Assembly: GCF_900095175.1 (NCBI RefSeq)
Contig: NZ_LT606946.1
Span: 2,712 to 66,711 of the forward strand
DNA: 64,000 bases
Source of the DNA: Polynucleobacter necessarius
GTDB taxonomy: Bacteria > Pseudomonadota > Gammaproteobacteria > Burkholderiales > Burkholderiaceae
Direction of reading: 5' to 3'
Both the position numbers and the translations under genes were made by a program. Under the pieces are notes generated by a model, which saw nothing but the letters and a program-made list of their open reading frames with translations, made no database searches and was not told the origin of the DNA. Shown here in pieces: positions 38,007-48,514 of the stretch. Position 1 is the stretch's first letter. The number at the start of each line of letters is the position of its first letter.

Positions 38007-38030
38007 GGGAGGAAGTGTGAAAAAGTGGGG
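38006..38030 (+). promoter_or_regulatory. MraZ boxes (TGGGN repeats with 10-bp period)
   Basis: TGGGA (38006), TGTGA (38016) and TGGGG (38026) are spaced exactly 10 bp apart, the arrangement bound by MraZ in other bacteria. They overlap the -10 box, start point and ribosome site of mraZ, which suggests autorepression. A degenerate fourth unit (TGGTG) begins inside the start codon. Confidence 0.75.
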
Positions 38031-38033
38031 TAA

Positions 38034-38465
38034 ATGGTGTTTCAAGGTGCGTCAGCTCTCAATTTAGATGCAAAAGGCCGCATGTCTGTGCCGGCAAAGC
38101 ATCGTAATGCCTTGTTAGTTCAAGGTGAGGGCCGCATTACGCTCACAAAACACCCTGATGGATGCCTCCTGTTGTTTCCTCGTCCTGAGTGGGAAACCTT
38201 CCATTCACGTGTAGCGCAATTGCCGATGGATGCCCATTGGTGGCGTCGAATCTTCCTTGGTAATGCTGCGGAAGTGGATTTAGACAGCGCAGGAAGAATT
38301 TTGGTGAGCCCAGAGTTGCGATCAGCTGCTGGCATTGAAAAAGAAGTGATGCTACTCGGCATGGGTAGTCATCTCGAGTTGTGGGACGCCGCTACTTACG
38401 CTGCAAAAGAACAGGCTGCCATTGCACAAGGTATGCCTGAAGCTCTGAAGCAATTTAATTTTTGA
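38034..38465 (+). CDS. mraZ: transcriptional regulator MraZ
   Basis: AbrB-fold DNA-binding protein, ring-forming, that represses its own dcw promoter. 143 residues with the two repeated swapped-hairpin motifs: [28 protein letters not shown] near residues 1-25 and [26 protein letters not shown] near 77-102. First gene of the division/wall cluster; the GGGG of the last MraZ box also serves as its ribosome site. Confidence 0.96.
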   Translation: MVFQGASALNLDAKGRMSVPAKHRNALLVQGEGRITLTKHPDGCLLLFPRPEWETFHSRVAQLPMDAHWWRRIFLGNAAEVDLDSAGRILVSPELRSAAGIEKEVMLLGMGSHLELWDAATYAAKEQAAIAQGMPEALKQFNF

Positions 38466-38477
38466 TGACAGGGTGCC

Positions 38478-39428
38478 ATGAACATAACTCATCGCCCAGT
38501 ATTACTGGCCGAGGCGGTGACGGCGCTGATCAGTGGCCCACGCATCACCTCTCCCGAAGCATCAAAAAATCTACTCTTGATCGATGGAACCTTTGGGCGT
38601 GGCGGTCATACGCAAGCGCTGCTTTCACAATTGCCTCCGAGCGCGCGAATGATTTCCTTCGACAAGGATTTGGATGCGATCGCAGTCGCGGAAAAAATCA
38701 ACGATCCACGTTTACGAATCGTGCACGACAGTTTTGCGCAGATGGATCAGTACGCGGAGCCAGAGTCCGTCGATGGAATTTTGTTGGATCTGGGAATCAG
38801 CTCTCCACAAGTGGACGAAGCACATCGCGGGTTTTCCTTTCGCAAAGATGGCCCACTCGATATGCGCATGAATACCGATCATGGTTTGACGGCGGCAGAA
38901 TGGTTAGAGCAAGCATCACAAGAGGACATCACGCGTGTGATTAAGACTTATGGTGAAGAGCGTTTTGCATTTCAGATCGCAAAAGCTATCGTAGCTAAGC
39001 GAGAGGAAGGTTTGTCGCCTAAAACAACTTTGCAATTGGCGAGCTTGGTTGCCAGCGTCGTTCGCACAAGAGAGGTTGGACAAGATCCAGCTACTAGAAC
39101 TTTCCAGGCACTCCGAATTTTTATTAATCGTGAATTAGAAGATTTAGAGCTTGGATTAAAAGCGGCGCTAAGTTTGTTAAAGCCAGGCGCACGTTTGGCG
39201 GTCATTAGTTTCCACTCGCTAGAAGACCGCATTGTGAAGCAGTTTCTGCAGTCCCACGCCAAAGTTGAAGTGCCACGTGGCTTGCCTGTTCGCGATCGAG
39301 ATTTGCCGCAAAGTGCCCTAGAGATTATTGGGCGCGTTAAACCAAGTGATGAGGAGGCTCAAGAGAACCCTCGCGCTCGTTCTGCCATCATGCGTGTCGC
39401 AGAAAAACGCGCAGGAGAATTCGCTTGA
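38478..39428 (+). CDS. rsmH: 16S rRNA (cytosine1402-N4)-methyltransferase
   Basis: N4-methylates C1402 in the ribosomal decoding centre. 316 residues: [14 protein letters not shown] start, SAM motif [41 protein letters not shown], and [14 protein letters not shown] with [15 protein letters not shown]. 12 nt after mraZ; its stop overlaps ftsL. The long plus-strand frame in another register inside it (38462-38944) is a shadow. Confidence 0.96.
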   Translation: MNITHRPVLLAEAVTALISGPRITSPEASKNLLLIDGTFGRGGHTQALLSQLPPSARMISFDKDLDAIAVAEKINDPRLRIVHDSFAQMDQYAEPESVDGILLDLGISSPQVDEAHRGFSFRKDGPLDMRMNTDHGLTAAEWLEQASQEDITRVIKTYGEERFAFQIAKAIVAKREEGLSPKTTLQLASLVASVVRTREVGQDPATRTFQALRIFINRELEDLELGLKAALSLLKPGARLAVISFHSLEDRIVKQFLQSHAKVEVPRGLPVRDRDLPQSALEIIGRVKPSDEEAQENPRARSAIMRVAEKRAGEFA

Positions 39429-39691
39429 ATCGCGCCACGTTGACATTACTCGTTTTGTTGTTAGTCTGCGCCCTGTCTTTGGTTGCAGCACAGCAGCGTG
39501 CACGTAAATTATTTATCTCCTTGGAGCGCGCACAAATTGAAGAGCGCAAGCTCAATCAAGATTGGTTGCGTTTAGAGTATGAGCAGCGCAACCTTTCAAA
39601 GTCTGCACGGATTCGCGATGTTGCTCGCAATCAGTTGCATATGGTCCCGATATCTCCTGAACGTACTTTGTATTTGAAGGAGACTAGATGA
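39425..39691 (+). CDS. ftsL: cell division protein FtsL
   Basis: Small bitopic divisome protein that forms the FtsQLB complex and helps activate FtsWI. 88 residues: one N-terminal helix ([17 protein letters not shown]) and a leucine-zipper-like periplasmic coiled coil ([26 protein letters not shown]). Begins with a TTG at 39425, overlapping the rsmH stop, with GGAG about 9 nt upstream. Overlaps ftsI by 4 nt. Confidence 0.93.
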   Translation: MNRATLTLLVLLLVCALSLVAAQQRARKLFISLERAQIEERKLNQDWLRLEYEQRNLSKSARIRDVARNQLHMVPISPERTLYLKETR

Positions 39692-41461
39692 GGCCGGTAG
39701 GTTTTTCAACTACGCCAAATTTAGTATTGCGTCTGCCAATGTGGCGGTCACGCCTGATGCTGTTTATGTTGTTCTTCGTATTTATGTTGTTGCTGATACG
39801 TGCCTTCTGGATTCAGGGTCCAGGAAATGCTTTCTATGAAGCCAAAGGTGTTCGCGGTACACAACGTGAGTTGGAGTTGCCTGCTTCCCGAGGAAAAATC
39901 TTAGATCGCAATGGTCAAGTGATTGCTACGAGTTTGGAGGCGAAGTCAGTTATAGCCTATAACGATACGGTGCCTGATGATTTGGCTGCCGAAAAAGTGA
40001 AGAAGTTAGCAAGCCTATTGCAGATTAGCGAATCCCAGTTACGAAGAAAGCTAAAGGAAGAGCGTAAGCAGATTTTCTTGAAGCGTCAAGTGGATCCAGA
40101 AGTGGCGCAGAAGATTAAGCAATTAGAAATTCCGGGTATTGGTTTGAACAACGAATATCGCCGCTTTTATCCAGAGGGTGAAGCAATGGCGCACGTCGTT
40201 GGCTTTACTAATGTAGAGGATCGTGGCCAAGAAGGCATGGAACTCTCTAGAGAAAAAGACTTAGCTGGACATCCAGGTGCTCGTCGCGTAGTGGTAGATC
40301 GCCTTGGTCGTGTGGTCGAAGACGTTGCAATTTTGCAGTTGCCACAAAACGGTAAAGATTTACAGCTCTCGATTGATAGCAAGATTCAGTTTCTGGCCTA
40401 TAACGCTGTCAAGAATGCAGTCGAGCAATACCGTGCAAGCGCTGGTGGTGCGGTAGTCCTAGATACGCATACCGGGGAGATCTTGGCATTAGCAAATTAC
40501 CCAAGCTATAACCCAAATGATCGTAAAAAGTTAACAGGTGAGCAGTTACGTAATCGTGTTTTGACTGATATCTTTGAGCCAGGCTCAACCATGAAGCCAT
40601 TGACTGTTGCAATTGCCTTGGAAAAAGGTGTCATTGCCCCGAATACCAATATGACGATTGGCGCTAAATATTTGGTCGGACCAAAGCCAGTTACAGATAC
40701 CCATCCATATGGCAATTTAACTGTTTCTCAAATCATTCAAAAATCAAGCAATATTGGAACGGCTAAAATTGCGATGAATAATTTAACCGCAGAAGAGATG
40801 TGGAATTTCTATACATCTGTTGGTTTGGGTCAAGCTCCGAAGATCGGTTTCCCCTGGCGCTGTTGCTGGCACGGTTCATCCTTATAAAAAGTGGATGCCA
40901 ACGGATCAGGCGCGGATTGCATTTGGTTACGGGATTTCAGGTTCACTCTTTCAGATAGCTCGTGCTTACACCATCTTTGCTCGTGATGGCGAATTGGTCC
41001 CTCTTACGATTGAACGTAGTCCAGATTTCAAGCCTGGTACGCATATTATTTCTGCGAAAACTGCGATTGAAATGCGCAACATGATGGAGTCAGTAACAGA
41101 GCCTGGCGGTACAGCCATTAAGGCGCAAGCTGAAGGTTATCGAGTTGGCGGAAAAACAGGGACAGCACATAAAGTAGTAGGCAAGAGCTACGCTAATAAA
41201 TACCGTGCCTACTTTGCAGGTCTTGCACCAATTAGTGCGCCACGCATTGTGGTCGCCGTCATGATTGATGAGCCAACTGGTGGTAGTCACTACGGTGGTG
41301 ATGTTGCAGCACCAGTGTTTTCTACTATCGTGAGCGAAACTCTTCGTGCTTTGAATGTATTACCAGATAGCAATCTTAAGCAGGTGGCACTTCAGGATAA
41401 AAATCCTGGAGAAGTTCAGAGTGCTGCAGTTAAATCAAATGCAGTGGTTTTAAAAAGATGA
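39688..41461 (+). pseudogene. ftsI: peptidoglycan transpeptidase FtsI (PBP3), split by a +1 frameshift
   Basis: Septal transpeptidase. One membrane helix (residues 20-43), pedestal domain, then the penicillin-binding domain with active-site STMK (EPGSTMKPLT) and SxN (SSNIG). In C4 at 40851-40854 the frame changes: frame one ends GFPWRCCWHGSSL-stop at 40887, frame two continues PGAVAGTVHPYKKWMPTDQA and holds the KTG motif (GGKTGTAHKV). Deleting one C, or a +1 slip at UUC-CCC-U, restores FPGAVAG exactly; the corrected protein would have 590 residues. FtsI is essential, so a miscalled base or frameshift-tolerant translation is more likely than true loss. Overlaps ftsL and murE by 4 nt. Confidence 0.9.
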
Positions 41462-43011
41462 TGGCAATGGTGAACATCGAACCCCATCTCTTGATCTCGC
41501 ATTTACGTGATCTCACATCGGCAGATGCAAAAGTCACTGCTGATAGTCGTCAAATTCAATCTGGCGATATATTCTTTGCATATCCTGTTGGTCATGGCAA
41601 TGCCTTGCGAGATGGCCGTGAATACATTGCAGCTGCTTTAGCAAATGGAGCTGCAGCAGTGGTATTTGATCCTGCTGATGGCGTTGCTAATGAGTACTTG
41701 GATCGACCAGAGTGTTTTGCGATTGAAGGCTTATCCAGCTTAGCTGGAGAACTCTGTGCTGAGTGGTATGACTACCCAAGTAAACAGCTCAACGTTATTG
41801 GCGTTACTGGCACTAATGGCAAAACTAGTATTACACAATGGCTGGCGCAAGCTTTAGATGAAGCCAATCATCGGGCGGCCGTACTGGGCACCTTGGGAGC
41901 TGGATTTCCAGGGGCATTAATTCAGACCGGCTACACCACCCCAGATGCACCACGTTTACAAACTCAATTGAAAGAATTGCTTGACAAAGGTGCTCAGCAA
42001 GTCGCTATAGAAATTTCCTCTCATGCGCTTGATCAAGATCGGGTTACTGGTTTGGATGTACGTGCGGCTGTGTTTACCAATTTGACTCAAGATCACTTGG
42101 ATTATCACGGCACGATGGGTGAGTACGCAGAGGCAAAAGCTAAGCTGTTTCAGCTACCTGAGCTTAAAAATGTCATCATCAATTTTGACGATGCATTTGG
42201 GCGCGAATTAGCAATGAAACTGCTTGCTGTTGGCGGTCCTGAAGTATGGGGCTACGCATTAAGCGGCAATGCATTTGCTGGATTTGAAAAATTTGGCGAT
42301 CGTCTGAAGCGTACTCATGCAGAAAACACCTTGTTTACAACTGCCGGCTATGAATCACAATTCAACTGTGATGCCTTAGGCTCAAGCGCTGTCCAGCTTG
42401 CAGTATTAGGTGAATTCAATTTAAGTAATTGCCTTGCTGTTTGGACGGTTCTGTTGTCTCAAGGCTTGAGTCCGAGCGAGGCCTCTAAGCGCATGAGCAA
42501 ACTGAGTGCTGTTCCTGGTCGCATGGAATTGATTCGTTTGAATAAAGCGCAAAGAACTGAGGGCCCATTAATTGTTGTGGACTATGCACATACATTGGAT
42601 GCCCTTACTAAAGCATTAACTGCATTACGCCCCATTGCAAATCAACGAGGTGGAAAAGTATGGTGTGTCTTTGGTTGCGGTGGTGATCGAGATATTGGTA
42701 AGCGCCCCCAAATGGGTCGTGCAGCGCAAGAGTTTGCTGATCATGTTGTGATTACGAGTGATAACCCCCGATCTGAAGATCCGGGTTCTATTATTGCCAT
42801 GATTGAAGCTGGTATGTCAGGCGACCTATCAAATGTGCAAGCGCTGCCTGATAGAGCGGCAGCCATCATGGCCGCGGTAAGACATGCCGATATCAGAGAT
42901 ATTGTTCTGGTTGCTGGCAAAGGACATGAGTCCACTCAAGAAATTAGTGGCAAAAAATTTGATTTTTCAGATCAAGAGCATATTCGTTTGGCGGCAGGAG
43001 GTAGTCTATGA
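41458..43011 (+). CDS. murE: UDP-MurNAc-tripeptide synthetase (meso-DAP adding)
   Basis: Adds meso-diaminopimelate to UDP-MurNAc-L-Ala-D-Glu. 517 residues in three Mur-ligase domains: ATP loop VIGVTGTNGKTSITQW near 113-128; HALDQDRVTGLDVRAAVFTNLTQDHLDYHGTM with the metal-site region; and the C-terminal TSDNPRSEDP, where DNPR marks meso-DAP rather than lysine specificity. The start is coupled to ftsI through ATGA. Confidence 0.96.
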   Translation: MMAMVNIEPHLLISHLRDLTSADAKVTADSRQIQSGDIFFAYPVGHGNALRDGREYIAAALANGAAAVVFDPADGVANEYLDRPECFAIEGLSSLAGELCAEWYDYPSKQLNVIGVTGTNGKTSITQWLAQALDEANHRAAVLGTLGAGFPGALIQTGYTTPDAPRLQTQLKELLDKGAQQVAIEISSHALDQDRVTGLDVRAAVFTNLTQDHLDYHGTMGEYAEAKAKLFQLPELKNVIINFDDAFGRELAMKLLAVGGPEVWGYALSGNAFAGFEKFGDRLKRTHAENTLFTTAGYESQFNCDALGSSAVQLAVLGEFNLSNCLAVWTVLLSQGLSPSEASKRMSKLSAVPGRMELIRLNKAQRTEGPLIVVDYAHTLDALTKALTALRPIANQRGGKVWCVFGCGGDRDIGKRPQMGRAAQEFADHVVITSDNPRSEDPGSIIAMIEAGMSGDLSNVQALPDRAAAIMAAVRHADIRDIVLVAGKGHESTQEISGKKFDFSDQEHIRLAAGGSL

Positions 43012-44456
43012 CTACGCCCATGACTACGCTTGCTCAAGTGCATGCCATGTTGCCAGGCAGCCAGTTGATTCATGCTGATGCAAAGTCTGCTGAAGGAATT
43101 TCTATTTCTCATATTGGCAGCGATAGCCGTCAGATTCAGCCCGGCGAATTATTCATTGCTTTGTCGGGCGATCGTTTCGATGCACATGATTTCTTGGGCG
43201 ATGTGGCAACATCAGGAGCAAGTGCGGCGCTGATTAGTGATAAAACAGCATGCCCAGAAAGCTTATCTGCGGTATGTGTCCAGGATGTTAAACAGGGTTT
43301 GGGTGCGTTGGCAAAGGCGTGGCGTGCCCAGTTTTCTATTCCAGTGGCTTTAGTAACTGGATCTAATGGTAAGACTACTGTGAAAGAGATGATTGCTTCA
43401 ATCTTCAAGGCGGCCGCGGGTGAAGAGCGCACTCTGGTCACTAAAGGTAACTTCAATAACGATATTGGCCTGCCTTTAACTTTGCTACGCATGCGAGCAA
43501 CTGATCGCTTGGCAGTAATTGAGCTAGGCATGAATTATCCTGGGGAAACAGCTGAATTAGCTGTTATTGCTCAAGCTAATATTGCCCTGATTAACAATGC
43601 GCAACGCGAGCATCAGGAATTTATGTCGACCGTGGAAGCAGTTGCAAAAGAACATGCGACTACCTTGAGCACACTTTCTGCGGATGGTGTTGCGGTATTT
43701 CCGGCAGACTCTGAATTTTCTGTTGTTTGGCATCAAGCCGCGGCAGGACGCAAGGTGATTGATTTTGCTTTGTCTACAGATTCTGCTTCAACCAAAGCCT
43801 CTGTAGTTGGTAAGTTATTGACCAGTGGGCGAATTGAGATTTCAACTGATCTTGGCAAGCTTGAGGTTCAACTGAATACATTGGGAAACCACAATGTTCG
43901 CAATGCATTAGCAGCCAGCGCAGTCGCATTGGGTGCTGGTTTAAGTTTGGAGCAGATTAAGGCTGGCCTGGAATCTTTTGTTCCAGTAAATGGACGCATG
44001 CAGTCAAAGCCTTTAAATGCTGGACGCACTTTGATTGATGATAGTTACAACGCCAATCCAGATTCAGTTAGGGCTGCTATTGATGCACTCAAACAGTCTG
44101 CAAATAATTCTTGGTTGGTACTGGGCGATATGGGTGAGGTAGGCGATCAAGGCCCCGCGTTTCATGAGGAAGTCGGTGTCTACGCTGCTGAGCAAGGCAT
44201 CTCTAAGTTATTTGCTATCGGCGAGCAGTGCAAATTCGCGGTGCAAGGATTTAATGAATCAGAGAAGGCTCTAGCTACTAGCGGGGCTACTCATTTCACA
44301 ACTTTGGATCGCTTGCTCGCAGAACTCAATTCAGCACTGGCAGATCAAGAGTTAGACAAGCAGTTGCACTTAGATATTTTGGTTAAGGGATCTCGTTTTA
44401 TGCGTATGGAGCGTGTAGTACAGGCCTTATTAGAGGAGGCTAAAGCATGCTCTTGA
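43008..44456 (+). CDS. murF: UDP-MurNAc-tripeptide-D-Ala-D-Ala ligase
   Basis: Completes the UDP-MurNAc-pentapeptide. 482 residues: N-terminal substrate domain with [20 protein letters not shown] loop [32 protein letters not shown], and [18 protein letters not shown] in the C-terminal domain. Overlaps murE by 4 nt and mraY by 10 nt, so the ligases are made from one coupled transcript. Confidence 0.96.
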   Translation: MTTPMTTLAQVHAMLPGSQLIHADAKSAEGISISHIGSDSRQIQPGELFIALSGDRFDAHDFLGDVATSGASAALISDKTACPESLSAVCVQDVKQGLGALAKAWRAQFSIPVALVTGSNGKTTVKEMIASIFKAAAGEERTLVTKGNFNNDIGLPLTLLRMRATDRLAVIELGMNYPGETAELAVIAQANIALINNAQREHQEFMSTVEAVAKEHATTLSTLSADGVAVFPADSEFSVVWHQAAAGRKVIDFALSTDSASTKASVVGKLLTSGRIEISTDLGKLEVQLNTLGNHNVRNALAASAVALGAGLSLEQIKAGLESFVPVNGRMQSKPLNAGRTLIDDSYNANPDSVRAAIDALKQSANNSWLVLGDMGEVGDQGPAFHEEVGVYAAEQGISKLFAIGEQCKFAVQGFNESEKALATSGATHFTTLDRLLAELNSALADQELDKQLHLDILVKGSRFMRMERVVQALLEEAKACS

Positions 44457-45616
44457 TATTGGCGCAATGGTTGCAGGATGAATTTGGATTTTTCCGAGTC
44501 TTTAACTACATTACCTTTAGAGCGGTAATGGCAACAGTGACTGCTTTGCTGATTGGCTTAGCGGCTGGTCCATGGGTTATTCGGAAGTTGACTGCCTTGA
44601 AGATGGGTCAAGCTGTTCGTGCAGACGGCCCACAAACCCATTTAGTGAAATCAGGCGCCCCAACAATGGGTGGTGTATTGATTCTCTTGGGTATTTTTAT
44701 CTCCTGCATGTTGTGGGCTGATCTGAGTAATCGCTTTATTTGGATTGTGATGATTGTGACTTTTGGATTTGGCCTGGTGGGTTGGGTGGACGACTACCGC
44801 AAAGTAGCGCGCAAAGATCCTAAGGGCATGGCTTCAAGAGAAAAATTCTTTTGGCAAACATTGATTGGATTATTTGCCGCAATTTATTTGGCTTTCTCTG
44901 TATCAGAAGTAAATAACCTTAAAGTCTTGCAGTTGTTCTTTGATTGGCTCAAAAGCGGCTTCGCTTTAGATTTACCTGCTAAATCAAACTTGCTTATTCC
45001 TTTCATGAAAGAGATGAGCTATCCATTAGGTGTAATGGGCTTCATCATTCTGAGCTACTTGGTGATTGTTGGCAGCAGCAACGCTGTGAATCTCACAGAT
45101 GGACTCGATGGTCTAGTGATTATGCCGGTGATACTAGTTGGTGCCGCTCTAGGCGCTTTTGCTTATGTAATGGGTAATGCAATTTACGCAAAGTATTTGT
45201 TATTTCCATACATTCCTGGTGCAGGTGAGCTTATGATCTTCTGTGGTGCCATGGGTGGTGCGGGATTAGCATTCCTTTGGTACAACACACATCCTGCTCA
45301 AGTATTTATGGGTGATGTTGGCGCACTTGCTTTGGGTGGCGCACTTGGAACTATTGCAGTGATTGTTCGACAAGAAATCGTGCTCTTTGTGATGGGCGGC
45401 ATTTTCGTAGCAGAAACACTCTCAGTGATGCTGCAAGTGTTCTGGTTCAAATTGACCAAGAAGCGTTTTGGCGAAGGCCGTCGCATTTTTAGGATGGCCC
45501 CACTGCATCACCATTTTGAATTGGGTGGCTGGCGCGAAACACAGGTAGTGGTTCGCTTCTGGATCATCACGATTTTATTAGTTCTCATTGGCCTCTCCAG
45601 CCTGAAATTAAGGTAA
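44447..45616 (+). CDS. mraY: phospho-MurNAc-pentapeptide translocase
   Basis: Transfers phospho-MurNAc-pentapeptide to undecaprenyl phosphate, making lipid I. 389 residues with ten membrane helices. Conserved sites: GAPTMGG, the aspartates in [17 protein letters not shown] and [12 protein letters not shown], and the C-terminal HHHFELGGW. Intact, normal length; sits between murF and murD. Confidence 0.97.
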   Translation: MLLILAQWLQDEFGFFRVFNYITFRAVMATVTALLIGLAAGPWVIRKLTALKMGQAVRADGPQTHLVKSGAPTMGGVLILLGIFISCMLWADLSNRFIWIVMIVTFGFGLVGWVDDYRKVARKDPKGMASREKFFWQTLIGLFAAIYLAFSVSEVNNLKVLQLFFDWLKSGFALDLPAKSNLLIPFMKEMSYPLGVMGFIILSYLVIVGSSNAVNLTDGLDGLVIMPVILVGAALGAFAYVMGNAIYAKYLLFPYIPGAGELMIFCGAMGGAGLAFLWYNTHPAQVFMGDVGALALGGALGTIAVIVRQEIVLFVMGGIFVAETLSVMLQVFWFKLTKKRFGEGRRIFRMAPLHHHFELGGWRETQVVVRFWIITILLVLIGLSSLKLR

Positions 45617-45626
45617 GCCAAAGAAT

Positions 45627-47246
45627 ATGCATAACTTAGACCAAGTCTTCGCTAACCCAGCTCTCATCGCAGATGAGGGCTATCAAGCACCTCAGCATTT
45701 CTTAATCTTGGGATTGGGAGAGTCTGGCTATGCCATGGCCAAGTGGTGTTTACGGAATGCTGCAAAGGTTAGCTTGGCAGATACGCGTGATCGCGAACAG
45801 TTAAGTGAGCGACAAAAAGCCTGGTTGGCTGATCTTGAATTTGCAGGACTTCAAGCAGCATTCTTTGGACCTCTGGATGACATTAATTTAAAGAATGTAG
45901 ATGTTATTGGAATTAGCCCTGGGCTATCACCTCTGCAAGAGCCAATTGCTTCATTCTTGGCTAAGGCGCAAGAATCTAATATTGATATCTGGGGAGAGTT
46001 GGAGTTCTTTGCGAGAGCGATTGCTGCATTGGATCGTATGGCTCAGGTTGAAGAAACCCAATGTAAGCCAGCTCTATTGGCTATCACCGGAACCAATGGA
46101 AAGACAACAACGACTGCTCTAACGGGGCAGTTGTGTGAGCGTGCTGGTAAGCGTGTTGCTGTTGCTGGCAATATTAGCCCGGCCGCTTTAGATGAGTTGA
46201 TGTCTTGCTTAGATGAGTCCGATCAGGTTGCCGATATGCCAGAGATTTGGGTGTTGGAACTCTCTAGCTTCCAATTGGTTTATACAAGCACTTTCAATGC
46301 AACGGCAGTTACTGTTTTAAATATTACTCAAGATCATTTGGACTGGCATGGTGATATGCAGGCCTACGTTGATGCAAAAGCCAATATCTTTGGACAAGAC
46401 ACTATCTGCATCTTGAATCGCGACGATTCACTAGTAATGAATTTACTGACTGATGAGCAAAAGGCAAATAAATCAGTTATTACTTTTGGCGCAAGTCGCC
46501 CTGATGAGCAGGGTGCTTTTGGTATTGAACATGATTTGCGTGCCGGTGGAATTGATTGGCTGGTCTGGGCTGAGGTAGATGAAGATCTTGAGCCTCAACC
46601 TAAGCGTCGTCGTAAAGCCGCTGCCGTAGAGGAAGAGCCATTAAGATTCAAGCGTTTAATACCTGCTGATGCTTTACGCATTCGCGGTCGCCACAATGCC
46701 TTAAATGCACTAGCCGCGTTAGCTTTGGCACGATCAGCTGGTTTGCCGATGAATATGCTTTTGCATGGCTTACGTGATTACCATGGTGAACCTCATCGTG
46801 TTCAAAGTGTATCAATTATCTCCAATGTTGAGTATGTGGACGATAGCAAGGGTACCAATGTAGGCGCCACAGTAGCCGCTTTGAATGGCCTAAGTGCCAA
46901 TGAGTCTGGCAAACGGATCTGGTTAATTGCTGGTGGTGCAGGCAAGGGCCAAGACTTTAGCCCCTTACGTGATCCTGCACTACGTTTTGTAAAAGGTGTT
47001 TTCCTCATTGGTAAAGATGCCCCAATTATTGCTGAGACTTTGGCTGATTCAGTGCCATGTGTCATGAGTGAGACTCTCCAAAACGCGGTGGCCGAAGCTG
47101 CAAAGCAGGCTCAGTCTGGCGATATCGTTTTGCTCTCGCCAGCTTGTGCCAGCTTTGACCAATTTAGTGATTACGTAGCGCGTGCTGAAGCGTTTGTGGC
47201 TGAAGTTCAGGAATTGGGAATGCAATTCGAAGGAGCAGATGCATGA
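45627..47246 (+). CDS. murD: UDP-MurNAc-L-Ala:D-Glu ligase
   Basis: Adds D-glutamate to UDP-MurNAc-L-Ala. 539 residues, longer than the common 440-500. N-terminal Rossmann-like domain (HFLILGLGESGYAMAKWCL), ATP loop ALLAITGTNGKTTTTALTG, VLELSSFQLVYTS, ITQDHLDWHGDM, and YVDDSKGTNVGATVAAL. The extra length comes partly from a charged insertion near residues 315-342 with a KRRRK cluster between acidic runs, similar in place to insertions in other Burkholderiales MurD. Overlaps ftsW by 4 nt. Confidence 0.95.
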   Translation: MHNLDQVFANPALIADEGYQAPQHFLILGLGESGYAMAKWCLRNAAKVSLADTRDREQLSERQKAWLADLEFAGLQAAFFGPLDDINLKNVDVIGISPGLSPLQEPIASFLAKAQESNIDIWGELEFFARAIAALDRMAQVEETQCKPALLAITGTNGKTTTTALTGQLCERAGKRVAVAGNISPAALDELMSCLDESDQVADMPEIWVLELSSFQLVYTSTFNATAVTVLNITQDHLDWHGDMQAYVDAKANIFGQDTICILNRDDSLVMNLLTDEQKANKSVITFGASRPDEQGAFGIEHDLRAGGIDWLVWAEVDEDLEPQPKRRRKAAAVEEEPLRFKRLIPADALRIRGRHNALNALAALALARSAGLPMNMLLHGLRDYHGEPHRVQSVSIISNVEYVDDSKGTNVGATVAALNGLSANESGKRIWLIAGGAGKGQDFSPLRDPALRFVKGVFLIGKDAPIIAETLADSVPCVMSETLQNAVAEAAKQAQSGDIVLLSPACASFDQFSDYVARAEAFVAEVQELGMQFEGADA

Positions 47247-48514
47247 GTTTGAAGGAAAAGCTCTTTCCTGAGAATAGATTGGGCCTTGGCCGCTTCTGGA
47301 ATTTTTCCAGAGGTGGGTTAGACAATTTCCGCAGTGGCTTGAGGGATGCAGTTTCTGGTGTTGAGCAAACTCGCTCACGCATGATGGATTATGACCAATT
47401 ATTAGTTTGGGCAGTATTGTCTTTAGCCTTGATCGGTTTGGTCATGGTCTACTCCGCATCCATCACTTTGGCAGATGGCCCTAAGTATGCAAACTACAGC
47501 AGTAATTATTTCTTGATTCGTCATTGCATTTCATTGGCTATTGCCATTGGTGTTGCTATTTGGGTATTCAAAATACCAACCCATGTTTGGGATCGCTATT
47601 CACCAATCATTTTCGGCTTTACGGTTCTGCTATTAATCGCGGTACTGATTCCTGGTGTTGGAAAAGGGGTAAATGGTGCCAAGCGTTGGATTCCATTGGG
47701 CCTCATGAATTTCCAGCCATCTGAATTAATGAAATTTGCTGCAGTGATTTTTGCCGCAAGTTACACGGTTCAGCGCCAAGAGTATCTCCACTCATTTGTG
47801 AAGGGCATGTTGCCCATGGGTATTGCAGTTGCATTGGTTGGTGGCCTATTAATGGCTGAGCCCGATATGGGTGCATTTGTTGTGGTTGCCTTAATTGCAT
47901 TTGGGATTTTGTTCTTGGGCGGCATCAACGCAAAATTGTTTGGTGGACTAGTGTTCGTAGGCCTATTGAGTGGTTCCATCATGATTGCGCTCTCACCATT
48001 TCGTCGTGGTCGCATGCTGGCATTTATGGACCCATGGCAAGTTGATAATGCGGCAAACAAAGGTTATCAATTAACCCACTCACTAATGGCGTTTGGTCGT
48101 GGCGAATGGTTTGGTTTAGGCTTGGGTGGCAGCGTTGAAAAATTACATTACCTTCCTGAAGCCCATACTGACTTCATCATGGCGGTCATTGGTGAAGAGC
48201 TTGGGTTTATAGGTGTAGTTGTGATGATCTTCTTGTTTTATTGGATCGTACGCCGTGCATTCATTATTGGCCGCACTGCTTTGCAGTTAGATCGCAGTTT
48301 TGCTGGCCTGGCCGCTAAAGGTGTAGCGATCTGGATTGGCTGGCAAGCCTTTATTAATATGGGCGTGAATTTAGGATTGCTACCAACTAAAGGCTTAACT
48401 CTTCCAATGGTCAGTTATGGCGGCTCAGGAATTTTAATGAATGCCGTTGCGATTGCAATGCTGCTCCGCATTGATTATGAAAATCGAATCTTGATGCGGG
48501 GAGGTAAGTTATGA
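47243..48514 (+). CDS. ftsW: septal peptidoglycan glycosyltransferase FtsW
   Basis: SEDS-family polymerase working with FtsI at the septum. 423 residues: a cytoplasmic N-terminal stretch of about 55 residues, ten membrane helices, and SEDS marks KRWIPLGLMNFQPSELMKFA, LMAEPDMGAFVVVA, PEAHTDFIMAVIGEELGF and the C-terminal PTKGLTLPMVSYGGSGILMN. Fully intact although its partner FtsI is split in this sequence. Confidence 0.96.
   Translation: MSLKEKLFPENRLGLGRFWNFSRGGLDNFRSGLRDAVSGVEQTRSRMMDYDQLLVWAVLSLALIGLVMVYSASITLADGPKYANYSSNYFLIRHCISLAIAIGVAIWVFKIPTHVWDRYSPIIFGFTVLLLIAVLIPGVGKGVNGAKRWIPLGLMNFQPSELMKFAAVIFAASYTVQRQEYLHSFVKGMLPMGIAVALVGGLLMAEPDMGAFVVVALIAFGILFLGGINAKLFGGLVFVGLLSGSIMIALSPFRRGRMLAFMDPWQVDNAANKGYQLTHSLMAFGRGEWFGLGLGGSVEKLHYLPEAHTDFIMAVIGEELGFIGVVVMIFLFYWIVRRAFIIGRTALQLDRSFAGLAAKGVAIWIGWQAFINMGVNLGLLPTKGLTLPMVSYGGSGILMNAVAIAMLLRIDYENRILMRGGKL

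Noticed and set aside
37763..38033. Small SOS-regulated division inhibitor gene in the coq7-mraZ gap
   Set aside because: The only ATG-started frame found in the 271-nt gap on the plus strand is eight codons long.
38462..38944. 160-codon plus-strand open frame
   Set aside because: Runs in another register inside rsmH, with low-complexity composition and no family features.
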